NCBI RefSeq assembly: GCF_009733595.1
Contig: NZ_WOFH01000002.1
Span: 744,001 to 808,000 of the forward strand
Reading direction: 5' to 3'
Length of the DNA: 64,000 nucleotides
DNA from: Actinomadura litoris
GTDB lineage: Bacteria; Actinomycetota; Actinomycetes; Streptosporangiales; Streptosporangiaceae
Numbering within the stretch: position 1 is the stretch's first letter; every line of letters begins with the position of its first letter. The position numbers were made by a program, and so were the translations under genes. Below, in pieces: positions 33,299 to 41,815 of the stretch. Under the pieces are notes generated by a model. That model was not told where the DNA came from. It saw nothing but the letters and a program-made list of their open reading frames with translations, and ran no database searches.

Positions 33299-33587
33299 CG
33301 GCGATCCTTTCGCCCCCCGCAGAGCCGCGTCCTGGCGGCCGCCACGCGACGGCACGCGGCCCCCTCCGGCCCCAACGATGGCAGAGGACGAGGCGTCCCG
33401 GCCAGACCCCGGGCCCGTGCCGGTGGGTTCCGGTAAAGGTCAACGGTTGCTCAAGTCCGGCCCGGCGCACGGCAAAACTCCGTCACCCGCCCCGAAGACG
33501 GAGATCCGTGCCGCACAGCGGGGCATACTCTGCGAACCAGGCGGATCAACTCAAGATCGAACCCATGCGGCTCGGTGGGGAGAACCC

Positions 33588-35015
33588 GTGATCGACCCAT
33601 GGACCCGGGCGAGGGCCGCGGCGGTGGCCGTGCTGCTCTGCGTGCCGCTGGTCGAGGGCTGCTCGGGCGACGCCGACCGGCCCAGCCGCGCCGCCACCGA
33701 CGACACCACCGTCCGCGCCGTCGACCCCGGCGCCGTCCCCGGCGTCACCGCCGTGACGCGCGTCGAGCAGGGCGCGGCGCGCCGCGTCTACGCCGCCTAC
33801 CCCCGCGTCCCGGACGCCGAGCCGCTGACCGACCGGCTCGCCGCCGTGGTGGAGGAGCAGATCCGCCCCTTCACCGCCCACACCGCCGACGCCGAGCCGC
33901 TGCCGGGCGGCGGGCTGCCGGAGCTGAACGTGCAGTGGTCGCTGACCGCCGCGTCCCGGCAGATCGTGGGCGTGCGGCTGGTGACCTGGCAGTTCCTCGG
34001 CACCTCCGGCGGCGAGTCGCGGCGCACGCTCTGGTACGACGGCGTGACCCGCACCGCGCACCCCTCCGCCGACCTGATCGCCGGACGCGTCGGGCTGACC
34101 GCGCTCGCCCGGCACGTCCGCGACCGGCTGGGCTCGCGGGCCAACCCGGCGCAGGTGCGGCCGGAGCCGCAGACGTTCCCCTCGCTCGGCTTCAACGACG
34201 AGGGCGACCTCGTGGTGGAGTTCAGCGACTACACGGTCGCGCCCGGGTCGGCGGGGCGGGTCGCCGTCGCGCTCGGCCGCGAGGTGACCGAGCCGCTGCT
34301 GTCGGCGTTCGGGCGGCGGGCGCGGGACGCGGCGCTCGCGCCCCCGGTCGGCCGCCCGCCGCCCACCCGCGAGCTGGCGGCGGCGCGCCCGCCGCCCGCC
34401 CGGGTCGACTGCGCGAGCGCCAAGTGCGTCGCGCTCACCTTCGACGACGGCCCCGGCCCCCGCACGCGGGACGTGCTGGCCGCCCTGGAGGCGCGCCGCG
34501 CCCGCGCGACCTTCTTCGTGGTCGGCGACAACGCCGCCGCCGACCCCGGGCTGGTCCGCGCCGCCGCCGAGGCGGGCCACGAGTTCGGCAACCAGACCCA
34601 GAGCCACCGCGACCTGACCCGGCTGCCGACCATGCAGATCAACTCCGACGTGCAGCGGACGCAGGACGTCCTGCGCCGCGCGATCGGCCGCTGCGTCACG
34701 CTGATGCGGCCCCCCTACGGCGCCACCAGCAGCACGGTCGCGGGCGTCGCGAAGTCGCTCGGCCTGGTGCAGGTGCTGTGGAGCCTCGATCCGGGCGACC
34801 TGCGCGAGCGCGGCGCCGGGAGGATCGCCGACCGGGTCGTCGAGCGGGCCCGGCCGGGCGCGGTCGTGGTGCTGCACGAGAACCACCGGCCGACGGCGGA
34901 GGCCGTCCCCGCCATCCTGAAGCGGCTCGCCGCGAAGGGCTACACGTTCGTGACCGTCTCGGAGCTGATGGCGGGCCACACGGTGCAGCCCGGCGGCCAG
35001 TTCTCCGGCATGTGA
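33588..35015 (+). CDS. lipoprotein polysaccharide deacetylase (NodB domain) with altered metal motif
   Basis: A 475-residue protein. A hydrophobic N-terminus AAAVAVLLCVPLVEGC ends in a lipobox-like LVEGC. Residues about 60-265 form an N-terminal domain (DUF3298/RsiV-like in appearance) and the last 200 residues are a NodB deacetylase: motif 1 LTFDDGPGP, motif 3 RPPYGA, motif 5 VVLHENH. Motif 2 normally reads H-(S/T)-x-x-H; here it is GNQTQSHRDL, so the first metal-binding histidine is glutamine. It may still bind metal through the remaining Asp and His, or have lost activity. The GTG at 33588 follows GGGGAGA. It is divergent from the kinase gene and could deacetylate peptidoglycan or another glycan. 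Confidence 0.9.
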   Translation: MIDPWTRARAAAVAVLLCVPLVEGCSGDADRPSRAATDDTTVRAVDPGAVPGVTAVTRVEQGAARRVYAAYPRVPDAEPLTDRLAAVVEEQIRPFTAHTADAEPLPGGGLPELNVQWSLTAASRQIVGVRLVTWQFLGTSGGESRRTLWYDGVTRTAHPSADLIAGRVGLTALARHVRDRLGSRANPAQVRPEPQTFPSLGFNDEGDLVVEFSDYTVAPGSAGRVAVALGREVTEPLLSAFGRRARDAALAPPVGRPPPTRELAAARPPPARVDCASAKCVALTFDDGPGPRTRDVLAALEARRARATFFVVGDNAAADPGLVRAAAEAGHEFGNQTQSHRDLTRLPTMQINSDVQRTQDVLRRAIGRCVTLMRPPYGATSSTVAGVAKSLGLVQVLWSLDPGDLRERGAGRIADRVVERARPGAVVVLHENHRPTAEAVPAILKRLAAKGYTFVTVSELMAGHTVQPGGQFSGM

Positions 35016-35045
35016 CCCGGCCTACCCATGTTCCGCCGGCACGGG

Positions 35046-38000
35046 TCAGCGGAAGTCGCGGGAGCGGGAGCGGCCCGGCACCGGCAGCCGCCGCAGCCGT
35101 GTCGCGCGGACGTTGGCGACGCCGTCCGCCCGCTCCAGCCGCCCGCCGACCAGCAGCGCCTGCGCGTCCACGGCGAGGCCGCGGTGCCGCTGGAACACCG
35201 GCGGCGGGCACACGACGTTGACGATGCCCGTCTCGTCCTCCAGCGTCATGAACACGATGCCGCCCGCCGTCGGCGGGCGCTGCCGGTGGGTGACGAGCCC
35301 GGCGACGAGGACGTTGGTCTCGCCCGGGACGTCCGCGAGCCGCTCCGACGACAGCGCGCCGAGCTCGTCCAGCGCCGCGCGGACGTGCGCGACGGGATGG
35401 GTGTGCGAGACGCCCGTCGCCCACAGGTCCGCGAGCGTCTCCTCGATCGGCGTCATCGCGGGCAGGCCGGGCGCGGCGGCGCCGGGTGTGACGCCCTCGA
35501 TCCGGCCGGGCCCCGACCCCGCCAGCGCCCCGGCGGCCCACAGCGCCTCCCGGCGCGTCACGCCGAGGCGGCCGAACGCCCCGGCGGTCGCCAGCGCCTC
35601 AAGCGCCGCCGCCGACACCGGGACGCGCCGGGCCAGGTCCTCCATGCTCGCGTAGGGACGTCCCGCCGCGATGGCCTCGGCCGTCTCGGTGCCCAGGTTG
35701 CGGACCCCCTCCAGGCCGGCCCTGATCGCGGGCTGCGGTGCGGCGGGCGCGTGCGGGTGGGGGCTGTCGACCTCGACGGGCTCCTCCAGCGTCGGATGGA
35801 CGCCGCTGGCGTTGACGTCCACGCCCCGGACCACCACCCCGTGCCGCCGCGCGTCCGCCAGCAGGCTCTGCGGGCTGTAGAACCCCATCGGCTGGTTGCG
35901 GACGAGCGCCGCCGTGAACGCCGCCGGGAAGTGCCGCTTCAGCCAGGCGCTCGCGTACACCAGGTGCGCGAAGCTCTGCGCGTGCGACTCGGGGAACCCG
36001 AACCCGGTGAACCCCAGGATCTTCTGGTAGACGTCCTCGGCGACGTCGGCGGGGATGCCGCGCGCGGCCATGCCGTCCAGCAGGCGGCGCCGGAGCCGCT
36101 CCACGCGCTCGGGCGCGCGTTTGGCGCCCATCGCCTGCCGGAGCTGGTCGGCCTCGGCGGGGGTGAACCCGGCGCAGTCCACGGCGAGCTGCATCATCTG
36201 CTCCTGGAACAGCGGGACGCCGAGGGTGCGCGACAGCGCGGGCTCCATCAGCGGGTGCGGGCACGTCGCGGGCTCCAGGCCCTTGCGGCGGCGCAGGTAC
36301 GGGTGGACCGACCCGCCCTGGATCGGCCCGGGGCGGATCAGCGCGACCTCCACGACCAGGTCGTAGAACTCGCGGGGCCGCAGCCTCGGCAGCGTCGCCA
36401 TCTGCGCCCGCGACTCGACCTGGAACACCCCGACCGTGTCGGCGTCACTCAGCATCTCGTAGACCTGGGGGTCGTCCGGCGGGATCGACTGGAGGTCGTG
36501 GCGGGGCCCGTGGTGCTCGGCGACGAGGTCGAAGCAGTCGTGCAGCGCGGCGAGCATGCCGAGGCCGAGCAGGTCGAACTTGACGAGCCCGGCGGCGGCG
36601 CAGTCGTCCTTGTCCCACTGGAGGACGCTGCGCCCCGGCATCGTCGCCCACTCGATCGGGCAGATCTCCCCGACCGGGCGGTCGGCGATGACCATACCGC
36701 CGGAGTGGATGCCGAGGTGCCGGGGGAGCCGCAGCATCCGGCCCGCGAGGTCCATGACGGGCGCGGGCACGTCGGTCTCGGTGCCGACCGGGTCGCGCGG
36801 GTCGATGCCCTTGGACCACGCGTCCTGCTGGCCGGGGGAGAAGCCGAGCGCGCGCGCCGCGTCCCGGACGGCCATCCGCGGCCGGTAGCTGATGACGTTC
36901 GCGACCTGCGCCGTGCACTCGCGCCCGTACTTGCGGTAGACGTACTGGATCGCCTCCTCGCGGCGGCGGTGCTCGATGTCGAGGTCGATGTCGGGCGGGC
37001 CGTCGCGGCCGGGGGACAGGAACCGCTCGAACAGCAGCCCGTGGTGCACCGCGTCCACGCCGGTGATGCCGAGCGCGTAGCAGACCGCCGAGTTCGCCGC
37101 CGACCCGCGCCCCTGGCACAGGATGCGCTCCCGCCGGCAGAACTCGACGATGTCGTGGACGATCAGGAAGTAGCCGGGGAACCCGAGCTGCTCGATGACG
37201 TCCAGCTCCCGGGCGATCTGCGCGTACGCGCCCGGGACGCGCTCGGCCCCCGGCGTGCCGTAGCGGGCGAGCGCGCCCTCGGCGACCAGGTGCCGCAGCC
37301 AGCTCGCCTCGGTGTGCCCGTCCGGCACGGGCCAGTCGGGGAGCCGGGGCGCCATCACCTCGAACCGGAACGCGCACTCGGCGCCCAGCGCGACCGTCCG
37401 CTCGCGGACGCCGGGGAAGCGCGCCAGCCGCGCCGCCATCTCCGCGCCGTCGCGCAGGTGCGCGGTGCCGCCCGCCGGGAGCCAGCCGACCATGTCGTCC
37501 AGGCCGCGCCGGGAGCGGACGGCGGCCATCGCCTGCGCCAGCCGCGCGTCCGGGCCCGGCGCGGCGAAGTGCACGTTGTTGGACGCGACGACGTCCACGC
37601 CCGCCCGTGCGGCGAGCGCGGCCAGGACGTCGTTGCGGTGGTCGTCGTCCGGCTGGTCGTGGTCGACCAGCTCGACGAACACGTTCTCCCGTCCGAACAT
37701 CCCGGTCAGGCGGCGCAGCTCCCGTTCGGCTGCGTCCGGGCCCTCCGCCTCCAGCGCGGCCGGGACGTGGCCCTTGCGGCAGCCGGTCAGCACCGCCCAC
37801 GTCCCGTCGTGGGCGGCGGCGAGCGCGTCCAGGTCGTAGACCGGGCGGCCCTTGCGCCCGCCCGCGAGCTGCGCCGCCGTGATCGCCGAGCAGAGCCGCG
37901 CGTAGCCGGACGCGCCGCGCGCCAGCACCAGCAGGTGCCGCCCCGCCGGGTCGGGCTCCCCGGCGCGCGGCCCCGGCAGGCCGAGGCCGAGCTCCGCGCC

Positions 38001-38327
38001 GAACACGGTGCCGATGCCCGCCTCGTCAGCGGCGCGCGCGAACTGCACCGCCCCGTACATGCCGTCGTGGTCGGTGATCGCCATGGTCTCGACGCCGAGC
38101 CGCGCCGCCTCGGCGACGAGCGTCTCGGGGTGGCTCGCGCCGTCGAGGAAGCTGAACGAGGAGTGGCAGTGCAGCTCGGCCCACGGCACGCTCCCCGGCG
38201 CCACCGGCGCCCCCGCCGCACGGCGCGGGCCGGGCTCCGGCGCGGGCTCCGGCGGCGCCGCGGACGGGCGCCACGACAGCCGCTCCTCGAACTCCCGCCA
38301 CGGCACCGGCGGGTTGTTCCACCCCAT
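35046..38327 (-). CDS. dnaE2: error-prone DNA polymerase DnaE2
   Basis: A 1093-residue C-family polymerase of the DnaE2 (ImuC) type. The PHP domain begins ELHCHSSFSFLDGASHP and includes MAITDHDGMYG. The polymerase catalytic aspartates are in PDIDLDIEHRRREEAIQYV, preceded by GRGSAANSAVCYALGIT, and the tail holds an OB-fold (TNVLVAGLVTHRQRP). It is the catalytic translesion polymerase that acts with ImuA' and ImuB, encoded just upstream (10-base gap). The operon is led by an SOS-like box, so damage induction is expected. Length and gene order are normal for actinobacteria. Confidence 0.96.
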   Translation of the reverse strand: MGWNNPPVPWREFEERLSWRPSAAPPEPAPEPGPRRAAGAPVAPGSVPWAELHCHSSFSFLDGASHPETLVAEAARLGVETMAITDHDGMYGAVQFARAADEAGIGTVFGAELGLGLPGPRAGEPDPAGRHLLVLARGASGYARLCSAITAAQLAGGRKGRPVYDLDALAAAHDGTWAVLTGCRKGHVPAALEAEGPDAAERELRRLTGMFGRENVFVELVDHDQPDDDHRNDVLAALAARAGVDVVASNNVHFAAPGPDARLAQAMAAVRSRRGLDDMVGWLPAGGTAHLRDGAEMAARLARFPGVRERTVALGAECAFRFEVMAPRLPDWPVPDGHTEASWLRHLVAEGALARYGTPGAERVPGAYAQIARELDVIEQLGFPGYFLIVHDIVEFCRRERILCQGRGSAANSAVCYALGITGVDAVHHGLLFERFLSPGRDGPPDIDLDIEHRRREEAIQYVYRKYGRECTAQVANVISYRPRMAVRDAARALGFSPGQQDAWSKGIDPRDPVGTETDVPAPVMDLAGRMLRLPRHLGIHSGGMVIADRPVGEICPIEWATMPGRSVLQWDKDDCAAAGLVKFDLLGLGMLAALHDCFDLVAEHHGPRHDLQSIPPDDPQVYEMLSDADTVGVFQVESRAQMATLPRLRPREFYDLVVEVALIRPGPIQGGSVHPYLRRRKGLEPATCPHPLMEPALSRTLGVPLFQEQMMQLAVDCAGFTPAEADQLRQAMGAKRAPERVERLRRRLLDGMAARGIPADVAEDVYQKILGFTGFGFPESHAQSFAHLVYASAWLKRHFPAAFTAALVRNQPMGFYSPQSLLADARRHGVVVRGVDVNASGVHPTLEEPVEVDSPHPHAPAAPQPAIRAGLEGVRNLGTETAEAIAAGRPYASMEDLARRVPVSAAALEALATAGAFGRLGVTRREALWAAGALAGSGPGRIEGVTPGAAAPGLPAMTPIEETLADLWATGVSHTHPVAHVRAALDELGALSSERLADVPGETNVLVAGLVTHRQRPPTAGGIVFMTLEDETGIVNVVCPPPVFQRHRGLAVDAQALLVGGRLERADGVANVRATRLRRLPVPGRSRSRDFR

Positions 38328-38336
38328 CAGAGCCCC

Positions 38337-39896
38337 TCAGTCATAGGACGCCTCCACATGCCAGCGGCCGCCCTCGACCGCGAGCAGGTAGGCGGCGCCG
38401 TCCTCGGTGACGACCTGGAACCTGGCCAGCCGCCGCGACCGCGCCGGGTCCCACCAGCGCTCGTCGGCGGGCCACGGCCCGGTCCAGCCGGTCACCGCCG
38501 CCGTGCCGCCGCCGAACGCCAGCGCGGCGGGCGGCGCGGACACCGCGCAGCGCGCCGAGACCACGACCGGGCCCCCGGCGGCGTCCACGACCTCGGCGGA
38601 CGCGGCGCGCGGCGGGACGGCGGCGGGCGCGGGCGCGCCCACCCGGCCCGGCCAGGGGCCGTCCGGGGCGCCCGCCGGGGGCAGGTCGCCGACCGGCACC
38701 CGCACGACCCGCTCGCCGGGGCCGCGCCCGCCCGCCAGCACCGGGCGGGTGATCCCGTGGTGGCCCAGCAGCGCCTGGACGCGGTCGGCGGCCCGCGCGA
38801 CCCGGTCGGTGACCGCCGTCCCGCCCCACAGGCCCTCCTGCCGCCCCACGTCCGGGACGAGCTGGTCGGGCGCCAGCTCCAGCCACGTGACGCCGCCCCA
38901 CACCGCCTCGTCCTCCGGCGGCGCCTCGACGCCGTCGGGGTCGGTGCCGGGCACCGGGCGCTCGCTCCGCCACGCCGAGAGCTGCCAGCGGACCCGCTCG
39001 GCCACCGCCAGCGCCGACAGCCGGCCGTCGTGCCGCCACAGCCGCCGCAGCACGTGCCCGTCGGCGAACCCGACCGAGGTCTCCAGCCGCACGCAGGTCA
39101 GCCCGCCCGCCGCGAGCCCCTCGTGCAGCTCGCCCGCCAGCCGCTTGGCCGCGAACACGACCTGTTCCGCGCGCGCGGCGGGCGGGTCGAGGTCCGCGCG
39201 GACCGACAGGTCGGGGACGCCGGGGACGGGCGCGGGAGGGCGCGGCTCCTCGCCCCGGGCCAGCCGGTGCGCGAGCGCGCCGTCCGCGCCGAACCGCCCC
39301 GCGACGTGCCCGGACGGCAGCGCCGCGAAGGCCCCGAGCGTCGCCACCCCGAGCCGCCGCAGCAGGTCCGCCAGCTCCGGGCGGTCGAGCACCGACAGCG
39401 GGTACGGGGCGAGGAACGCGGCCGCGCCGCCCTCGGGCACCACCACGCCGCCCTGCCCGGCGCGCGCCGCGAGTTCGGCGGCGAACAGCCCGTCGGCGAC
39501 ACCGGACCCGCAGTCGTACCCGGCCTCCACCACCATGTCCTGGACGAGGACGCGCAGCGCCTCCTCGCCGCCGTAGAAGCGGGCGGGCCCCCGCGCCGGG
39601 ATCGCGCACAGCCCCGGACGCACCACCTCCACCCTCGGCGTCAGCTCCGCCACCGCCGCGACGACGGCCTCGAACAGCCGCCCCTCGGCGCCGGTGTCGC
39701 GCTCGCGGACGACCAGCTCCGGGCAGCGCCGCTGCGCGTCCCGCAGCCGCTGCCCGCGCCGCACGCCCTGCGCCCGCGCCGCCGCCGTGCACGCCTCCAC
39801 CCGGCCCCGCGCGACGGCCGCGCCGGGCGTCGCCGCGTCCACCCCGGCCGCCGTCGCGGGCCAGTCCGGGCACCACACCACCAGCACGCGCGTCAC
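38337..39896 (-). CDS. imuB: ImuB, Y-family polymerase-like mutasome adaptor
   Basis: A 519-residue Y-family polymerase homologue lacking the usual acidic triad: it begins TRVLVVWCPDWPATAAG where active polymerases have an aspartate-rich strand. Other family segments include LRDAQRRCPELVV, VEVVRPGLCAIPARGPARFY and LRRLGVATLGAFAALP. ImuB links DnaE2 to the beta clamp. The GTG at 39896 overlaps the imuA' stop (GTGA), and dnaE2 follows after ten bases, so the three form one operon. Confidence 0.92.
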   Translation of the reverse strand: MTRVLVVWCPDWPATAAGVDAATPGAAVARGRVEACTAAARAQGVRRGQRLRDAQRRCPELVVRERDTGAEGRLFEAVVAAVAELTPRVEVVRPGLCAIPARGPARFYGGEEALRVLVQDMVVEAGYDCGSGVADGLFAAELAARAGQGGVVVPEGGAAAFLAPYPLSVLDRPELADLLRRLGVATLGAFAALPSGHVAGRFGADGALAHRLARGEEPRPPAPVPGVPDLSVRADLDPPAARAEQVVFAAKRLAGELHEGLAAGGLTCVRLETSVGFADGHVLRRLWRHDGRLSALAVAERVRWQLSAWRSERPVPGTDPDGVEAPPEDEAVWGGVTWLELAPDQLVPDVGRQEGLWGGTAVTDRVARAADRVQALLGHHGITRPVLAGGRGPGERVVRVPVGDLPPAGAPDGPWPGRVGAPAPAAVPPRAASAEVVDAAGGPVVVSARCAVSAPPAALAFGGGTAAVTGWTGPWPADERWWDPARSRRLARFQVVTEDGAAYLLAVEGGRWHVEASYD

Positions 39897-40630
39897 GCGA
39901 TCTCCTCCCCGGCCACCGTGTGCACCGGCCCGCCCGCCGACACGGGCCCGCCCGCCGACACCGGGCCGCCCACCGGCTTCAGCGCGGGGACGGTCTCCGC
40001 CGGCGCGACCGCGCCGTCCGCGTCCGGGAACCACAGCCGGACGCGGCGCGCCGGCCCCGGCCCCTCCGCGACGACGTCGGCCAGGCGCCCGCGCAGCCGC
40101 CCGTGGCCGTCGCCGAGGCCGTGCCAGGCGACGTCCTCCAGCCGGAGCCGCAGCCGGGTCCCCGGCCAGGCGTCCGCGAAGGCGCCGGTCAGCGTCAGCA
40201 CGCAGCCGTGCCTGCGGGCGAGCGCCGACAGCCGCCGGACGGCCGCCGCGCCGGGCCGCTCCGGGGGCCGCAGCAGGATCAGGCCGACCGCCTCGGCGAG
40301 CGCGGCCACCACGTCCGGCCAGCGGTCGCCGGGCTCGTCGACCAGCAGCAGCCGCTCGGGCGCCGCGCCCATCCCGGCGGCGGCGAGGACGCCGAACTCG
40401 GGCAGCCCGACGACGCCGCACCAGCCGCCCGGCCCGTCCTCGCCCTCCGGCGCGGTGGCGCCCGCCGCGAGCGCCGCCCCGAGCGAGGCCGCGCCCAGGC
40501 CGGTCAGCCCCACCACCGACCCCGGCCGCAGGACGCCGCCCGGGACCAGCGCCCGCAGCGCGGGCAGCACCGGCACGCCGGACCCCTCCGGCGCGCCGGC
40601 CGCGATCCCCCGTAGCGCCGCCTCCGGCAC
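39893..40630 (-). CDS. imuA': ImuA' RecA-like mutasome component
   Basis: A 245-residue RecA-fold-like protein of the ImuA' group of actinobacteria: LRALVPGGVLRPGSVVGLTGLGAASL is a degenerate P-loop region, and WCGVVGLPEFGVLAAAGMG, LLLVDEPGDRWPDVVAALAEAV resemble RecA core strands. The C-terminus has a repeated GGPVSAGGPV segment. The GTG at 40630 follows GGAGGGG at six bases. It is first in the imuA'-imuB-dnaE2 operon and acts in translesion mutagenesis. An SOS-type box lies 34 bases upstream. Confidence 0.88.
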   Translation of the reverse strand: MPEAALRGIAAGAPEGSGVPVLPALRALVPGGVLRPGSVVGLTGLGAASLGAALAAGATAPEGEDGPGGWCGVVGLPEFGVLAAAGMGAAPERLLLVDEPGDRWPDVVAALAEAVGLILLRPPERPGAAAVRRLSALARRHGCVLTLTGAFADAWPGTRLRLRLEDVAWHGLGDGHGRLRGRLADVVAEGPGPARRVRLWFPDADGAVAPAETVPALKPVGGPVSAGGPVSAGGPVHTVAGEEIA

Positions 40631-40663
40631 GGACGTCCCCCCCTCCGCTGCTCCGCACCAATT

Positions 40664-40686
40664 TCGAACACAGATTCGATCTGTGT
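40664..40686 (-). promoter_or_regulatory. SOS (LexA) box overlapping a second perfect palindrome
   Basis: TCGAAC-ACAG-ATTCGA (40664-40679) matches the actinobacterial LexA box TCGAAC-N4-GTTCGA with one mismatch. Overlapping it, ACACAGAT-TCG-ATCTGTGT (40668-40686) is a perfect 19-base palindrome. On the minus strand a TTGACA precedes them (bases 40684-40689 region), so both lie in the spacer between -35 and -10, where a repressor would block the mutasome promoter. Confidence 0.8.
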
Positions 40687-40727
40687 CAAGTTCTCGCAGG
40701 TCAACCGGGGGAACGTGACGACCCCCA

Positions 40728-40748
40728 AAGCCCGACGCCATCGGGCTT
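40728..40748 (+). promoter_or_regulatory. hairpin in the mtnA leader
   Basis: AAGCCCGA (40728-40735) pairs with TCGGGCTT (40741-40748) around a 5-base loop, 29 bases upstream of the mtnA ATG and between two divergent genes. It is not at the end of any gene, so a role as leader structure or operator is more likely than termination. It has no U-tract and I see no recognised SAM riboswitch architecture. Confidence 0.5.
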
Positions 40749-40777
40749 CGGGCGGATTTGCGGCAGAATGACCCGGC

Positions 40778-41815
40778 ATGGAGACCGAGCCGCCGGCGGT
40801 GGAGTGGACGGGCGACGGGCTGCGGCTGCTGGACCAGACCGTCCTGCCCGGCCGGGTGGAGTACGTCGTGGTCCGCGACGTCGGGACGCTCGTGGACGCG
40901 ATCCGGCGGCTCGTGGTGCGCGGCGCGCCCGCGCTCGGCGTCGCGGGCGCGTTCGGGGTGGCGATCGCCCTGCGCGAGGCCGCCCGCGAGGGCTGGGACG
41001 CGGCCGCGCTGGAGGAGGCGGTCGCCCGGGTGCGGGAGGCCCGCCCCACGGCGGTGAACCTCGCGGCGGGCGTCGACCGCGTCCGCCCGCTCATGGGCGC
41101 GGGCGCCGAGACCGTCGCGGCCGAGGCCCAGGCGCTCCTGGACGAGGACGTGCGCGGCAACCGGGCGATCGGCGCGCTCGGCGCCGACTGGATCCTGCGC
41201 CGCCTCGGCGACCGGCCGCTGCGCGTGCTCACCCACTGCAACGCGGGCGCGCTCGCGACGGCGGGCTGGGGGACGGCGCTCGGCGTCGTCCGCGAACTGC
41301 ACGCCCGGGGCCGCGTCGAGATGGTCTACGTGGACGAGACGCGCCCGCTCCTCCAGGGCTCCCGGCTGACCGCGTGGGAGCTGGCGCGGGCGGGCATCCC
41401 GTGCGCGGTCCAGCCCGACGGCGCCGCGCCGAGCACGCTGCTGCGGGGCCTCGCCGACCTCGCGGTCATCGGCGCCGACCGGATCGCCGCCAACGGCGAC
41501 ACCGCCAACAAGATCGGCTCACTCGGGGTGGCGCTGGCCTGCGCGGCGGCGGGCGCGCCGCTGGTCGTCGCGGCGCCGTGGAGCACGGTCGACGCCGCGC
41601 TGCCCGACGGGCGGGGCGTCCCGATCGAGGAGCGCCCCGCCGCCGAGGTGCTGACCTGGAACGGCGAGCCCACCGCCCCGGCCGGCGTGGCCGCCCACAA
41701 CCCCGCCTTCGACGTCACCCCCGCCCGCCTGGTGACCGCGCTGGTCACCGAGACGGGCGTCCTGGAGGTGTCGTCGGGGCGGACGCCGGGGGCGGCCCGC
41801 CCCGCTAGGGGGTGA
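40778..41815 (+). CDS. mtnA: S-methyl-5-thioribose-1-phosphate isomerase
   Basis: A 345-residue MtnA of the eIF2B-like family. It converts S-methyl-5-thioribose 1-phosphate to the ribulose form in methionine salvage. Signatures: VRGAPALGVAGAFGVA, THCNAGALATAGWGTALG with the catalytic cysteine, VYVDETRPLLQGSRLTAWEL, the catalytic aspartate in VIGADRIAANGDTANKIGS, and HNPAFDVTPARLV. It is divergent from the mutasome operon and overlaps the convergent peptidase gene by 11 bases. The start is ATG 40778 with a weak ribosome site. Confidence 0.95.
   Translation: METEPPAVEWTGDGLRLLDQTVLPGRVEYVVVRDVGTLVDAIRRLVVRGAPALGVAGAFGVAIALREAAREGWDAAALEEAVARVREARPTAVNLAAGVDRVRPLMGAGAETVAAEAQALLDEDVRGNRAIGALGADWILRRLGDRPLRVLTHCNAGALATAGWGTALGVVRELHARGRVEMVYVDETRPLLQGSRLTAWELARAGIPCAVQPDGAAPSTLLRGLADLAVIGADRIAANGDTANKIGSLGVALACAAAGAPLVVAAPWSTVDAALPDGRGVPIEERPAAEVLTWNGEPTAPAGVAAHNPAFDVTPARLVTALVTETGVLEVSSGRTPGAARPARG

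Noticed and set aside
35028..40718. 1896-codon open frame antisense to dnaE2 and imuB
   Set aside because: It is an antisense shadow: at this GC content stop codons are rare in all frames. Its composition is Arg/Gly/Ala/Pro-rich without domains, while the minus strand encodes clear DnaE2 and ImuB.
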